64,000 nucleotides of DNA from Tretioscincus oriximinensis (lineage: Eukaryota > Chordata > Lepidosauria > Squamata > Gymnophthalmidae). Where the stretch lies: contig JAJVDF010001218.1 in the NCBI GenBank assembly GCA_022410635.1, positions 167,211 through 231,210 of the forward strand, in the 5' to 3' direction. Position 1 is the stretch's first letter, and each line of letters begins with the position of its first letter. The notes beneath the pieces were generated by a model. The model worked only from the letters and a program-made list of their open reading frames with translations, ran no database searches and was not told the DNA's origin. The translations under genes were made by a program, and so were the position numbers. Shown here piece after piece: positions 61,201-63,192 of this stretch.

Positions 61201-63192
61201 ATTCAAGGCTAGAGCTGTGATATGAACTAGTGTCAACACACTATTGCCTCTAGACTGCTTTTCAGCAGCTTTTTTCATATATGTGGAGGTAACCTTAATC
61301 TACAAACAGCAATATGCCAAGGCAGTGATCAGACAGAGTAAAAGAGAAAACCACAGAAAGAATTCAAATTCTAAGGTTTGACATAAATACAAAAACAAAA
61401 CCCCCAACGACCATGTCCTGAAGACTCTGATTTCATGCCCCATCCCCAGATATGAAATCAGCAGTTTGGGTCAGGTGGGGCACAAAGCTATGAAGGTTCC
61501 TGTGGCAAATGGTAACTTGAAATAAGCAGCTAGTGATAATCAACTAGTCGGGTCATGTAACTCCAAACTGGTGATGGCCAAGGAGAGGTAAACATGGAAA
61601 TCAATGATGAAAAAAAGAACTTTGATAGCTTACTTTAGCAACTGATTTTTATAATCGTTTGATGCATGGTTTCCCCTTTATCCATAGACTAAATGAACTT
61701 CTATAATGGTTGCCCAAAACAAGTCATTTGATCATATCCCAAGAAAGGAATTGACTTGTTTCTAAAAATGCAGTAATTTTAATGCAATCTGGATCTACAT
61801 ACAGTACCAAATCTACATTTATGAACAGAAATGAGCAGGGACGATTGTTTGTCACAAACTCCAGGTACACAAACCAGCTAATTTTAATCTTAGTCTGAAA
61901 CTTACCAGAATTTATCTTAAATCACCATTCCTGAAAATAATGGTAATGAATACACAGAAAATAGTTACTTTGGAAAAAATGTGAAAGATAGATAAAAAGA
62001 AAGAAGTGGCCATTTATGACCTTGGATTTTTGTTCCTTTTGCCTCAGGTGCAAAGCAATGGACCATACTTATTTTAATCAATACTCCTATTGGAAATATA
62101 AGGAAATACAGAACATTATTTTTTAAAAGGGTGTGTGTGATCTTTTCCCATTATGAAAATGGGAAACACGTGCAAAATAGATAACAAAATTAAAACCTAA
62201 CAGAAGCTATGTGGTTAACTATTATTTCGGTATATTTAATATAAAAGAAAAAAATCTGCCAAAATATATAAACAAATGCTAACTGTACAAGTTAGGTTTC
62301 AAGGATGGCTAAACACGGTACACGCAATATAACAATGAGTTCATACACACACACACTTACGGAGGATATTCCATATAGGAAAAAAAGGAGAAATATCACA
62401 AAGCTGCTACTTTTGGGAAAGAGCGAAGAAAATGTTGCAATGACCGACATGAGAAGGGACATGACAAATATCAGACTGGTGTACAGTAGGACCCAAGAAA
62501 GCCTAGAAAAAGGAAAAGCCACAATGAAGCTTCAGAAATTCAAACTCATCTGAATAACTACAGGCAGGTTACTTTCTGTAGCTGTATGAACAGTATTTTC
62601 TTTCTGCAGTCTCAGATTGTTTGGTTGTAAACAGCTGCAATAATGATAGATCTTATTGCTGTTTCTACCTTTGCATAAGAAAACAGGCCTCTATAAGCAT
62701 GATGGAATTCATCAGAAAAAATACATCTCGATACATAAATACACACATATATACGAATTTTTACAACTGCTGTATGAAACTATTAAGCTTCCATTCTCCC
62801 TCCTCTTCATAAGCATGCCAAGAGTGACTAGCATTTTCCTCCCTTCATGTCTAATACATCCCACACTTTTTTAGAATTTCACAAGCAACATTTTAGAGTG
62901 TAGTTAAATTATATATAAATGTGACAATATCTAATTCATATGAATGGTTTAAGAATACATACCAAAAGGCAGTGTCATGAAGTCCCATAATCATTAAAAA
63001 TTCTTTTAGTTTCTTCTCTTTTTCTGCCACAATATGGATTGCCAAATAATAACCAAAGGGTGAAAAGGCAATCACAAGATAAATTAAAATGATAGCTCGA
63101 GGNAAATTATCTATTTCCATAATAGCCGATTCTCCCATCATGACAGCATTTGTCATTTCCAAGTCTTCTAAAACTGATTGATTGGTCTTCAG
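2302..63192 (-). CDS. ABCA5: ABCA5, ATP-binding cassette transporter A5 (partial, 26 exons)
   Basis: This gene encodes a full-size ABCA transporter, a polytopic membrane protein of endosomes and lysosomes linked to lipid and sterol handling (family knowledge). I joined 26 minus-strand exons with AG/GT borders. They give 1176 codons in one open frame. In window numbering, TMD1 helices lie in about 20-236, NBD1 Walker A GHSGTGKT at 328-335, signature LSGGQ at 429-433, Walker B VLLLDEP at 449-455, the switch His in STHFMDE at 485, TM7 near 680, TMD2 at about 834-1034, and NBD2 Walker [10 protein letters not shown] at 1153-1161. ABCA5 rather than another ABCA member is indicated by near-identity to ABCA5 in NBD1 ([33 protein letters not shown]) and in [10 protein letters not shown]. 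The N-terminal exons lie beyond the right edge, and the rest of NBD2 beyond the left edge. No frameshift or stop was seen. Confidence 0.97.
2493..2610 (-). CDS. ABCA5: ABCA5 window exon 25 (start of NBD2)
   Basis: The 118 nt have acceptor attag. The product [19 protein letters not shown] continues [20 protein letters not shown]. The donor AAAG|GTCTTA is weak: +3 to +5 are not AAG. An N at 2595 masks one codon (NTC). Confidence 0.92.
2611..3127. other. Short ABCA5 intron, unique AT-rich
   Basis: This 517 nt intron separates exons 24 and 25. I see no recognisable repeat or gene in it. Confidence 0.6.
3128..3251 (-). CDS. ABCA5: ABCA5 window exon 24 (linker before NBD2)
   Basis: The 124 nt have acceptor tttag and donor GAG|GTAAAT. 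The exon encodes an acidic linker [20 protein letters not shown] and [10 protein letters not shown]. The Cys pair and ERLKVKE are ABCA5 features. Confidence 0.95.
3537..3703 (+). mobile_element. CR1-like LINE 3' end with TTCTTATG tail
   Basis: The segment carries the 3'UTR words shared with other copies here (ccatttgcagg, gctgcccaggtgcatctg, gatccagtatggct) and ends in a repeated ttcttatg octamer. That is the usual 3' end of this CR1 lineage. Confidence 0.85.
4229..4320 (-). CDS. ABCA5: ABCA5 window exon 23 (last TMD2 helix)
   Basis: The 92 nt have acceptor ttttag and donor CAG|GTTGGT. The product is [18 protein letters not shown], then [13 protein letters not shown]. It matches the ABCA5 end of TMD2 (GGRSIRKDPFFR in human). 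Confidence 0.95.
4447..4650 (-). mobile_element. CR1-like 3' end, decayed
   Basis: The plus strand reads catcaggccatctagttcat and then a diverged CR1 3'UTR, so the element is on the minus strand. It has lost its octamer tail. Confidence 0.55.
4800..5215 (+). mobile_element. CR1-clade LINE RT fragment
   Basis: The fragment encodes [19 protein letters not shown] sequence, then [20 protein letters not shown] and LLEFFE. These are the N-terminal RT motifs of CR1. One deletion or frameshift lies near 4965. It is a truncated pseudogene fragment. Confidence 0.85.
5216..5733. other. ABCA5 intron sequence, no feature recognised
   Basis: No repeat family or coding motif was recognised between the CR1 fragment and exon 22. 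Confidence 0.5.
5734..5799 (-). CDS. ABCA5: ABCA5 window exon 22 (short loop exon of TMD2)
   Basis: This 66 nt exon encodes [19 protein letters not shown] and VVA. Acceptor is attag and donor GCG|GTAAGT. The residue match is weaker than for its neighbours, but size, phase, position and splice sites agree. Confidence 0.88.
5922..6018. repeat. 38-bp perfect inverted repeat
   Basis: Arms at 5922-5959 and 5981-6018 are exact reverse complements, separated by 21 bp whose last base is N. The arms contain ttggtactaatttattgg. It could be a real foldback or an assembly join. Confidence 0.9.
6404..6485. mobile_element. Tc1/mariner-type MITE, 82 bp
   Basis: Terminal inverted repeats begin TACTGCTCAAAACAATTAAG and are flanked by TA on each side (6402-6403 and 6486-6487). 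The termini resemble a widespread Tc1-like element with ACTGCTCAAAA ends. Only about 40 bp of interior remains. Confidence 0.85.
6534..6671 (-). CDS. ABCA5: ABCA5 window exon 21 (TMD2)
   Basis: The 138 nt have acceptor tttcag and donor AAG|GTAAAT. The product [18 protein letters not shown] is followed by a helix and [18 protein letters not shown] Tc1-type MITE sits only 48 nt into the downstream intron. Confidence 0.96.
6703..8160 (-). mobile_element. L2-clade LINE, RT and 3' end
   Basis: The minus strand encodes LKEAVV, then [50 protein letters not shown] and [14 protein letters not shown], the L2-type RT core. The rest decays through to a 3' end with an (ataa)n tail at 6703. The tail words (ccctgagaccttcgggta) are shared with the SINEs in this window. 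Confidence 0.85.
8340..8975 (+). mobile_element. Penelope-like element, 3' part with GIY-YIG endonuclease
   Basis: A 104-codon frame (8355-8669) encodes [33 protein letters not shown] and KPVAEHFN. This is the GIY-YIG-type endonuclease that ends Penelope-like retroelements, resembling the vertebrate Neptune group. It then reads [12 protein letters not shown] and runs into a 3'UTR with ctgaagaagtcgacctg. The RT is missing, so this is a truncated copy. Confidence 0.85.
8985..9262 (+). mobile_element. tRNA-derived SINE
   Basis: The head has a box A-like tggtacagtggttaagagc and box B-like gagttcaaagcc. The 3' part reads accactctgagtccctttgg and gggtataaaaac, then cttcttcttc. A second, antisense copy of the same family lies at 38260-38562. 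Confidence 0.8.
9514..9627 (-). CDS. ABCA5: ABCA5 window exon 20 (TMD2)
   Basis: The 114 nt have acceptor ttgcag and donor GTG|GTAAGT. The product [20 protein letters not shown] continues [25 protein letters not shown] and NTKEFWSF match the ABCA5 TMD2. Confidence 0.96.
9628..10180. other. ABCA5 intron with a Penelope-like tail remnant
   Basis: Around 9893-9975, catctgaagagtagaattgt and tgtctcaaag resemble the 3'UTR of the Penelope-like element at 8.9 kb, so a decayed tail is likely. The rest is unrecognised. Confidence 0.4.
10181..10221. repeat. Hairpin at the 5' junction of a CR1 copy
   Basis: Arms of 18 bp, 10181-10198 and 10204-10221, are perfect reverse complements around ttgag. The right arm is ordinary CR1 sequence. 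The left arm is an inverted duplicate of it at the truncation point. Confidence 0.9.
10199..10760 (+). mobile_element. CR1-clade LINE with internal deletion
   Basis: The RT core [20 protein letters not shown] and [15 protein letters not shown] is fused directly to the 3' end ([30 protein letters not shown]) and the typical 3'UTR up to ggactaagtgggct. The middle of the RT is deleted near 10410. Confidence 0.9.
10761..10850 (+). mobile_element. Penelope-like 3' tail remnant
   Basis: The words gttagtctctaagtgctact and ttagactaacacagct are typical of the Penelope-like 3'UTR seen at 8.95 kb. It directly follows the CR1 copy. Confidence 0.5.
10936..11106 (-). CDS. ABCA5: ABCA5 window exon 19 (TMD2)
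   Basis: The 171 nt are 57 codons with acceptor ttgcag and donor ATG|GTAAGT. The exon encodes [18 protein letters not shown], then a helix [18 protein letters not shown]. It is strongly ABCA5-like. Confidence 0.97.
11432..11545 (-). CDS. ABCA5: ABCA5 window exon 18 (TMD2)
   Basis: The 114 nt are 38 codons with acceptor tccag and donor AAG|GTAATT. The product [19 protein letters not shown] continues [19 protein letters not shown], the first TMD2 helix after ECD2 plus its cytosolic loop. Confidence 0.96.
11813..12990 (-). mobile_element. CR1 LINE, antisense, 3' half
   Basis: The plus strand starts tatagaatcacagacttggc, the reverse complement of a classic CR1 3' terminus, and continues through decayed RT. 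The minus strand gives [20 protein letters not shown], [20 protein letters not shown] and LVDHRL. Confidence 0.88.
13236..13435 (-). mobile_element. CR1 LINE 3' fragment, antisense
   Basis: The plus strand reads catagaattatagagttgga and continues with the same 3'UTR as the copy at 11.8 kb (ctcaccacctcctatggcaa). It is truncated near 13435. Confidence 0.85.
13752..14090. repeat. Degenerate tandem duplication, about 160-bp unit
   Basis: Two diverged copies can be aligned by eye. The words gagcctaaaac (13827) and agcctagaac (13985) are about 157 bp apart, and agaactgctgcttgtgtg pairs with agaactgcttgggtgg. There is no coding potential. Confidence 0.5.
14091..14395. other. Intron sequence, not recognised
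   Basis: This stretch contains a pyrimidine-rich patch (cccctcccccaccttttttt). No family was identified. Confidence 0.4.
14396..16430 (-). mobile_element. L1 LINE, 3' half, antisense
   Basis: Minus-strand frames give L1 ORF2 pieces: [20 protein letters not shown] (RT), [35 protein letters not shown], and a C-terminal region with [12 protein letters not shown]. Frames are broken, and the catalytic YADD region is lost in the decayed part. It belongs to the same family as the L1 that follows head to head. Confidence 0.88.
16641..17168 (+). pseudogene. L1 ORF1 (RNA-binding protein), truncated
   Basis: The 175-codon frame starts [20 protein letters not shown] coiled-coil-like segment follows ([31 protein letters not shown]). 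An RRM-like start comes next ([14 protein letters not shown]), then [13 protein letters not shown] and VERAHW. ORF1p normally trimerises and binds L1 RNA. The frame stops inside the C-terminal part after FLREPAR, and the sequence continues in another frame. Confidence 0.85.
17170..18480 (+). repeat. Inter-ORF region of the L1 with a 390-bp tandem duplication
   Basis: Two diverged copies share aagcctatt (17559 and 17950), ttggagtaatt and cattaacctgaattaaaa (17679 and 18069). The offset is a constant 390 bp or so. Inter-ORF spacers of L1 are usually short, so 1.3 kb is unusual. Confidence 0.75.
18482..21745 (+). pseudogene. L1 ORF2 (endonuclease and reverse transcriptase), broken
   Basis: Endonuclease motifs are [25 protein letters not shown] and IANLYVPS at 18482-18840, then IDYMFI and LDHAN at about 19060-19150. 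RT motifs follow: [19 protein letters not shown] (19788), [14 protein letters not shown] (20070), [14 protein letters not shown] and [13 protein letters not shown] (20490; the YxDD box). The C-terminal Cys region is [18 protein letters not shown] (21570). Frames shift at least five times. An insertion with two ttcttatg-like words interrupts the RT at about 20220. Confidence 0.88.
21780..22036 (+). mobile_element. Sauria-type tRNA-derived SINE nested in L1
   Basis: The head gcagccagtttgctgtagtg plus gttagagtgctgg is box A-like. gttcgattccc at 21836 is box B. The body reads agccagctgggtgactttgg and ctctcagccccacctac. The tail ccctgagaccttcgggta ends in (aaat)n. It splits the L1 ORF2 C-terminus, which resumes as KGWKDKNIW. 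Confidence 0.9.
22277..22910 (-). mobile_element. Non-LTR retrotransposon C-terminal fragment nested in L1
   Basis: The minus-strand frame (22277-22687) encodes [31 protein letters not shown] and [19 protein letters not shown], a Cys-His zinc-knuckle end as in several LINE clades. An upstream piece ends near 22900. The clade is not resolved. A related end lies at 57.4 kb. Confidence 0.7.
23216..24120. other. ABCA5 intron, AT-rich
   Basis: A short SINE/LINE-tail-like word (taatttatatcccgcttttc, about 23721-23740) is present. The rest is unrecognised. Confidence 0.45.
24121..24800 (+). mobile_element. L1 LINE 3' fragment
   Basis: Plus-strand frames give [20 protein letters not shown] and ICRHCG, matching the C-terminal region of the L1 at 14.6 kb ([15 protein letters not shown]). 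A 96-codon tail frame follows, with [17 protein letters not shown]. Confidence 0.8.
24801..25140 (+). repeat. Unknown repeat, copy 1 (partner at 28.4 kb)
   Basis: It shares with 28370-28770, in the same order: ggggaggggcgagtga-like, gatacagaactgctgggg, tttagatgtgggcaag and caggaccttttaccc. No known family was assigned. Confidence 0.65.
25264..25401 (-). CDS. ABCA5: ABCA5 window exon 17 (ECD2)
   Basis: The 138 nt are 46 codons with acceptor tccag and donor CAG|GTGAGT. The exon encodes [19 protein letters not shown] and [16 protein letters not shown]. It contains possible N-glycosylation sites NRT and NIT. The following intron, 25263-11546, is the longest here at 13.7 kb. Confidence 0.95.
25402..25980. 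other. ABCA5 intron, nothing recognised
   Basis: AT-rich sequence with no family motif. Confidence 0.45.
26120..26540 (+). repeat. G-rich purine tract
   Basis: Long runs of g/a with many ggg and gggg clusters on the plus strand. The apparent frames on both strands here come from the composition bias. Confidence 0.8.
26823..26977 (-). CDS. ABCA5: ABCA5 window exon 16 (ECD2)
   Basis: The 155 nt have acceptor aaag and donor AAG|GTGAGA. The product includes [19 protein letters not shown] and [18 protein letters not shown]. It is less conserved than the NBD exons, as expected of the extracellular domain. Phase fits both neighbours. Confidence 0.93.
26978..27876. other. ABCA5 intron, nothing recognised
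   Basis: About 0.9 kb of AT-rich intron without a recognisable repeat. Confidence 0.45.
27877..28046 (-). CDS. ABCA5: ABCA5 window exon 15 (TM7 and start of ECD2)
   Basis: The 170 nt have acceptor tttcag and donor ACTG|GTAAGA. The product opens with a helix [19 protein letters not shown], then [18 protein letters not shown] and [12 protein letters not shown] at the start of the second lumenal or extracellular domain. Confidence 0.96.
28370..28770 (+). repeat. Unknown repeat, copy 2, LTR-like 3' end
   Basis: It pairs with 24801-25140. Its 3' part reads gttttaataaagctgttttt, an AATAAA in LTR-like context. A solo LTR is possible, but I could not define TG..CA ends or a target duplication. Confidence 0.5.
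28917..28995 (+). repeat. SINE/L2-type 3' tail remnant
   Basis: The words acccaccctgagatcttcag and gtatagggtgggacaaat match the shared SINE/L2 tail. No head was found. Confidence 0.6.
29368..29569 (-). CDS. ABCA5: ABCA5 window exon 14 (linker into TMD2)
   Basis: The 202 nt have acceptor tgtag and donor GCAGT|GTGAGT. The acidic stretch [20 protein letters not shown] is followed by SLLLLSEAK and a basic run [16 protein letters not shown]. This is the cytosolic linker just before TM7. Confidence 0.95.
29830..31060. other. GC-rich intronic block with pyrimidine tract
   Basis: GC-rich, non-coding in appearance, with frames on both strands. It includes a CR1-like 3' piece at 30771-30850 (plus). 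It ends in a C/T-rich tract at about 30890-31050. No gene motif was found. Confidence 0.5.
30771..30850 (+). mobile_element. CR1-like 3'UTR fragment
   Basis: The words ccatttgcagggagtcatga and gctgcccaggtgcatct match the other CR1-like 3' ends here. It is truncated before the octamer tail. Confidence 0.75.
31068..31297. repeat. Two tandem hairpin units of about 92 bp
   Basis: Unit 1 (31068-31158) and unit 2 (31205-31297) each begin tgaggcattttaaaa and end in its near reverse complement (taaaatgcctcag or ttaaaacgcctcag). Both also contain gatcctgg/gagcctgg inner arms. The units are related to each other. Possible MITE or satellite monomers. Confidence 0.7.
31300..32933. other. ABCA5 intron, mostly unrecognised
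   Basis: GC-rich to about 31700, then AT-rich. It contains a small perfect hairpin: arms caatgggggagc at 31784-31795 and gctcccccattg at 31811-31822. No coding motif was found. Confidence 0.45.
32934..33053 (-). CDS. ABCA5: ABCA5 window exon 13 (regulatory region)
   Basis: The 120 nt have acceptor tatag and donor GCAG|GTGACA. The exon encodes [19 protein letters not shown] and IEAEIDQA. The motif TTLEDVFL is the hallmark of the ABCA post-NBD segment. Confidence 0.97.
33740..34090 (+). mobile_element. L2-clade LINE 3' end
   Basis: The segment resembles the L2 C-terminal and 3' region: a cluster around ctggtgaggcccccctagtc, ttgcaaaccttcaggaaata and ggaaggtgcacttctttat. It is decayed and 5' truncated. 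Confidence 0.55.
34223..34282. repeat. (TG)n microsatellite
   Basis: About 60 bp of tg repeats with a few cg interruptions. Confidence 0.97.
34828..34967 (-). CDS. ABCA5: ABCA5 window exon 12 (post-NBD1 regulatory region)
   Basis: The 140 nt encode [20 protein letters not shown] and [17 protein letters not shown], as in the ABCA5 region after NBD1. Acceptor is accag and donor CAG|GTATTA. The preceding 7.8 kb intron holds the DIRS element. Confidence 0.96.
34968..35630. other. ABCA5 intron, nothing recognised
   Basis: Mixed-composition intron between exon 12 and the LTR-like block. Confidence 0.4.
35630..36250 (-). repeat. Possible solo LTR, antisense
   Basis: On the minus strand the block starts TGTGTCGGGGTCCACCATAC, contains the polyadenylation context gggagtcaataaaaactg (about 35705-35725) and fades near 35630. 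The layout resembles U3-R-U5. No internal retroviral genes are next to it, and the 3' border is not defined. Confidence 0.4.
36474..37090 (-). pseudogene. DIRS tyrosine recombinase domain remnant
   Basis: [20 protein letters not shown] and [14 protein letters not shown], followed by [20 protein letters not shown], match the recombinase end of vertebrate DIRS elements. The C-terminal catalytic part is overwritten by a purine/pyrimidine-rich tract (36475-36620). No intact active site is visible. Confidence 0.75.
37870..38980. other. Insertions splitting the DIRS element
   Basis: Between the two RNase H-side parts lies about 1.1 kb of foreign sequence. It has an LTR-like antisense stretch with cctttattgg (about 38180) and the SINE at 38260-38562. 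The rest was not identified. Confidence 0.5.
38260..38562 (-). mobile_element. tRNA-derived SINE, antisense
   Basis: The minus strand begins gcatggatagctcagttgct (box A-like) and contains gggtttcgaagcc (box B-like). It ends ctttgagtccctttgaaag and cagggtataagaacc, with a cttcttcttcc tail. Same family as the copy at 8985-9262. Confidence 0.8.
42535..42731 (+). mobile_element. CR1-like LINE 3' end adjoining ABCA5 exon 11
   Basis: The frame remnant and 3'UTR words (gaattggttacctgggtaac, gctggaccagttgggctg) mark a decayed CR1-like 3' end. Its last recognisable base is about 9 nt from the exon 11 splice donor. Confidence 0.75.
42740..42830 (-). CDS. ABCA5: ABCA5 window exon 11 (end of NBD1)
   Basis: The 91 nt encode [19 protein letters not shown] and [12 protein letters not shown], the conserved tail of an ABCA NBD. 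Acceptor is tctag and donor AAG|GTAACT. The intron before it is only 153 nt. A CR1-like repeat begins within about 10 nt of the donor. Confidence 0.96.
42984..43122 (-). CDS. ABCA5: ABCA5 window exon 10 (NBD1 Walker B, D-loop, H-loop)
   Basis: The 139 nt have acceptor attag and donor GCTG|GTATCA. The product [16 protein letters not shown] holds Walker B with its catalytic Glu and the D-loop. [13 protein letters not shown] holds the switch His. Confidence 0.97.
43330..44290 (-). mobile_element. DIRS-like gag fragment
   Basis: The minus-strand frame has [20 protein letters not shown] and [12 protein letters not shown], which resemble the gag region of vertebrate DIRS elements. It lies in a different ABCA5 intron from the large DIRS copy, so it is a separate insertion. 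Confidence 0.6.
44340..45340 (+). mobile_element. L1-type LINE ORF2 fragment, heavily decayed
   Basis: Plus-strand pieces: [14 protein letters not shown] and [12 protein letters not shown] (end of an L1-type endonuclease), then [20 protein letters not shown] (RT) and [13 protein letters not shown] (degenerate ADD box, D kept once). Strongly AT-rich. Confidence 0.65.
45800..46000 (+). mobile_element. LINE endonuclease N-terminal fragment
   Basis: The three-frame translation gives [30 protein letters not shown] and YALS-like words, as in the start of an L1/Tx1-type endonuclease. Short and broken. Confidence 0.4.
46001..46818. other. ABCA5 intron with a repeated GGCGGGG/TGACATCA block
   Basis: At 46030-46135 the words gtgacatcacttctgtgggc and gtgacttcacttctggggcg form an imperfect duplicate. 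No gene or known repeat was identified, and the rest is AT-rich. Confidence 0.4.
46819..46938 (-). CDS. ABCA5: ABCA5 window exon 9 (NBD1 ABC signature)
   Basis: The 120 nt are 40 codons, phase 0 at both ends. The exon encodes [17 protein letters not shown], then the signature [10 protein letters not shown] and [10 protein letters not shown]. The signature completes the ATP site of the opposite NBD. Confidence 0.97.
47287..47345 (-). repeat. SINE/L2-type tail remnant
   Basis: (ttta)n followed by atcctgccctacacccaaag and atctcag is the reverse complement of the shared SINE/L2 3' tail. Confidence 0.6.
47484..47659 (-). CDS. ABCA5: ABCA5 window exon 8 (NBD1 Q-loop region)
   Basis: The 176 nt have acceptor aattag and donor GAG|GTGAGT. 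The product includes [20 protein letters not shown] and [20 protein letters not shown]. The Q-loop reads CQQLD where ABCA proteins usually have CPQ. The catalytic Gln (second Q) is kept, but the preceding Pro is replaced (codon at 47580-47582). Confidence 0.96.
47895..48005 (-). CDS. ABCA5: ABCA5 window exon 7 (NBD1 Walker A)
   Basis: The 111 nt encode [20 protein letters not shown] and continue [17 protein letters not shown]. The P-loop GHSGTGKT binds the ATP phosphates. Acceptor is cttag and donor GATG|GTGAAT. Confidence 0.97.
48118..48176 (+). repeat. SINE/L2-type tail remnant
   Basis: The words cttcaggtataggatggggc and cataaataagtaaataaata match the shared tail. Confidence 0.55.
48360..48418 (-). 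CDS. ABCA5: ABCA5 window exon 6 (start of NBD1, short exon)
   Basis: This short 59 nt exon lies between acceptor tttcag and donor AAAA|GTAAGA. It encodes [20 protein letters not shown], the first beta strand and A-loop region of NBD1. Phase fits both neighbours: AG|A on entry, A|GC on exit. Confidence 0.93.
48419..49122. other. Intron between ABCA5 exons 5 and 6
   Basis: It contains a moderately GC-rich stretch (48640-48960) and a run of about 13 c near 48990. No known family. Confidence 0.45.
49123..49291 (-). CDS. ABCA5: ABCA5 window exon 5 (linker before NBD1)
   Basis: The 169 nt have acceptor tctcag and donor CAG|GTATGA. The product [20 protein letters not shown] is followed by an acidic, Asn-rich linker and [17 protein letters not shown], which matches the ABCA5 linker. 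The intron before it is about 10.1 kb and holds the LINE, Tigger, SPIN and SINE insertions. Confidence 0.95.
49292..50635. other. ABCA5 intron, nothing recognised
   Basis: About 1.3 kb of AT-rich sequence without coding motifs or repeats I can name. Confidence 0.45.
50636..51500 (+). promoter_or_regulatory. GC-rich TATA-bearing block ahead of a LINE ORF1
   Basis: GC-rich sequence holds ggcctatataaggctgtg at about 50801-50818, then, at 51400-51497, repeated tacagttgctgg words alternating with AATAAA. It directly precedes the LINE ORF1 at 51659. It could be the 5'UTR/promoter of that LINE, or an LTR. No activity is implied. Confidence 0.4.
51659..52540 (+). pseudogene. LINE ORF1 with coiled coil and C-terminal domain, frameshifted
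   Basis: It starts [13 protein letters not shown]. Residues about 60-145 form a heptad-like helix ([39 protein letters not shown]). After a frameshift at about 52110-52160, the downstream frame 52271-52540 has [19 protein letters not shown] and [17 protein letters not shown], the typical L1 ORF1p C-terminal fold. Dead copy. Confidence 0.8.
52800..53430 (+). repeat. Possible LTR inserted in the LINE
   Basis: Between ORF1 and RT lies a segment with a ggttttaaaagacctgccc promoter-like word, cctgaagtaaaccatgcttc and ctttgtctgtgtgactattt, an arrangement like R-U5 of an ERV. Borders and target duplication are not defined. Confidence 0.35.
54553..54967. mobile_element. Hairpin-rich DNA element with hAT-like terminus
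   Basis: Left arm 54557-54645 (gctcctccaatgctggaggc, acctctagcggaggaaaaat, gcctgggttt) is the imperfect reverse complement of 54655-54745 (aaacccaggcgtttttcct, ctggaggtga, gcctccagcattggagcagc). A second hairpin sits at about 54837-54874 (tttacattccctgatgcagc and its complement). The right end cgtatggcaaccctag resembles a hAT-type terminal repeat. The left terminus was not found. Confidence 0.55.
54968..55424. other. ABCA5 intron, nothing recognised
   Basis: AT-rich intron sequence with no motif I can name. Confidence 0.4.
55425..55745 (-). mobile_element. L2-clade LINE 3' end, antisense
   Basis: The plus strand starts (atta)n, then cctgaaggtctcagggtggc and caacaataaaaacagtacaa, the same 3' end as the L2 copy at 6.7 kb. 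It includes a g-run at 55630-55640. Confidence 0.75.
56412..57197. mobile_element. Tigger/pogo-type DNA transposon, non-autonomous
   Basis: The left terminus caggtgaaacctcgttgtaa and the right terminus, read inverted as caggtggaacctctttataa, form terminal repeats. Both are flanked by TA (56410-56411, 57198-57199). aacctcgttataa-type ends are typical of Tigger elements. The 786-bp body has no transposase frame. Confidence 0.85.
57380..57730 (+). mobile_element. LINE C-terminal zinc-knuckle fragment
   Basis: The frame encodes [20 protein letters not shown] and [20 protein letters not shown], a Cys-Cys-His-Cys end like the fragment at 22.3 kb, then [15 protein letters not shown]. The clade is not resolved. 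Confidence 0.65.
57742..58033. mobile_element. SPIN/OposCharlie3-like hAT MITE
   Basis: The 292-bp element starts cagtggttctcaacctttat and ends caggttgagaactgctg, near-perfect inverted repeats. The body (ccgcaatacagttcctcatg, gggtcgcgacccacagg) matches what I recall of the SPIN hAT family spread horizontally among tetrapods. Flanking 8-mers tgacagac (57734-57741) and tgatagac (58034-58041) form an imperfect target duplication. Confidence 0.88.
58042..58190 (+). mobile_element. CR1-like LINE 3' fragment
   Basis: The frame piece [19 protein letters not shown] and the words gattagacaaatttatggag are the CR1-like 3' end found elsewhere here. Confidence 0.65.
58228..58480 (-). mobile_element. Sauria-type SINE, antisense
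   Basis: The plus strand shows (ttta)n, ccctatacccaaaggtctca, gtaggtggggctgagagagt and ggtcacccagctggct, then a head with box B ggttcaattctcc when inverted. Same family as the copy at 21780. Confidence 0.9.
58490..59315. other. ABCA5 intron, nothing recognised
   Basis: AT-rich. A possible decayed LINE 3' end lies at 59090-59310, but no motif can be named. Confidence 0.4.
59316..59378 (+). mobile_element. 41-bp LINE-tail insertion with 11-bp target duplication
   Basis: The exact direct repeat actttgtcaat (59316-59326 and 59368-59378) brackets 41 bp ending taataaatactgattgattg. This looks like an extremely 5'-truncated retroposon with a (gatt)n tail. Confidence 0.7.
59426..59573 (-). CDS. ABCA5: ABCA5 window exon 4 (last TMD1 helix)
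   Basis: The 148 nt have acceptor ttgcag and donor CCAG|GTATGT. The exon encodes [20 protein letters not shown], then a helix [18 protein letters not shown] and DQVIPG, the typical end of TMD1 before the cytosolic linker. It ends with one base of a Gly codon. Confidence 0.96.
59574..60430. other. ABCA5 intron, nothing recognised
   Basis: AT-rich intron with no repeat or gene recognised. Confidence 0.4.
60431..60645 (+). mobile_element. Penelope-like 3' tail remnant
   Basis: The words acttgaggaagcagacttgc, ctaggaaagcttatgctgc and cttgttagcctttaac match the layout of the Penelope-like 3'UTR at 8.9 kb. No coding part remains. Confidence 0.5.
60816..61004 (-). CDS. ABCA5: ABCA5 window exon 3 (TMD1 helices)
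   Basis: The 189 nt are 63 codons, phase 0 at both ends, with acceptor tgtag and donor CAG|GTGCGT. The product [18 protein letters not shown] leads into two hydrophobic stretches and ends [11 protein letters not shown]. This matches the TMD1 segment of ABCA5. Confidence 0.96.
61005..62360. other. ABCA5 intron between window exons 2 and 3
   Basis: About 1.36 kb, AT-rich, without a recognisable repeat or motif. Confidence 0.45.
62361..62502 (-). CDS. ABCA5: ABCA5 window exon 2 (TMD1 helices)
   Basis: The 142 nt lie between acceptor ttctag and donor TCC|GTAAGT. The exon encodes [20 protein letters not shown] and [14 protein letters not shown], two hydrophobic helices of TMD1. It starts with the last base of the split Trp codon and ends in phase 0. 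Confidence 0.96.
62503..62962. other. ABCA5 intron between window exons 1 and 2
   Basis: A 460-nt AT-rich intron with nothing recognised. Confidence 0.5.
62963..63192 (-). CDS. ABCA5: ABCA5 window exon 1 (end of ECD1, first TM of the TMD1 cluster)
   Basis: The acceptor tttag precedes CTGAAG and the donor is TG|GTATGT. The product runs [20 protein letters not shown], then a hydrophobic helix [19 protein letters not shown], then [20 protein letters not shown], the conserved amphipathic stretch of ABCA proteins. Its 230 nt end two bases into a Trp codon completed by the next exon. An N at 63103 leaves one residue as Phe or Leu. Confidence 0.96.
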
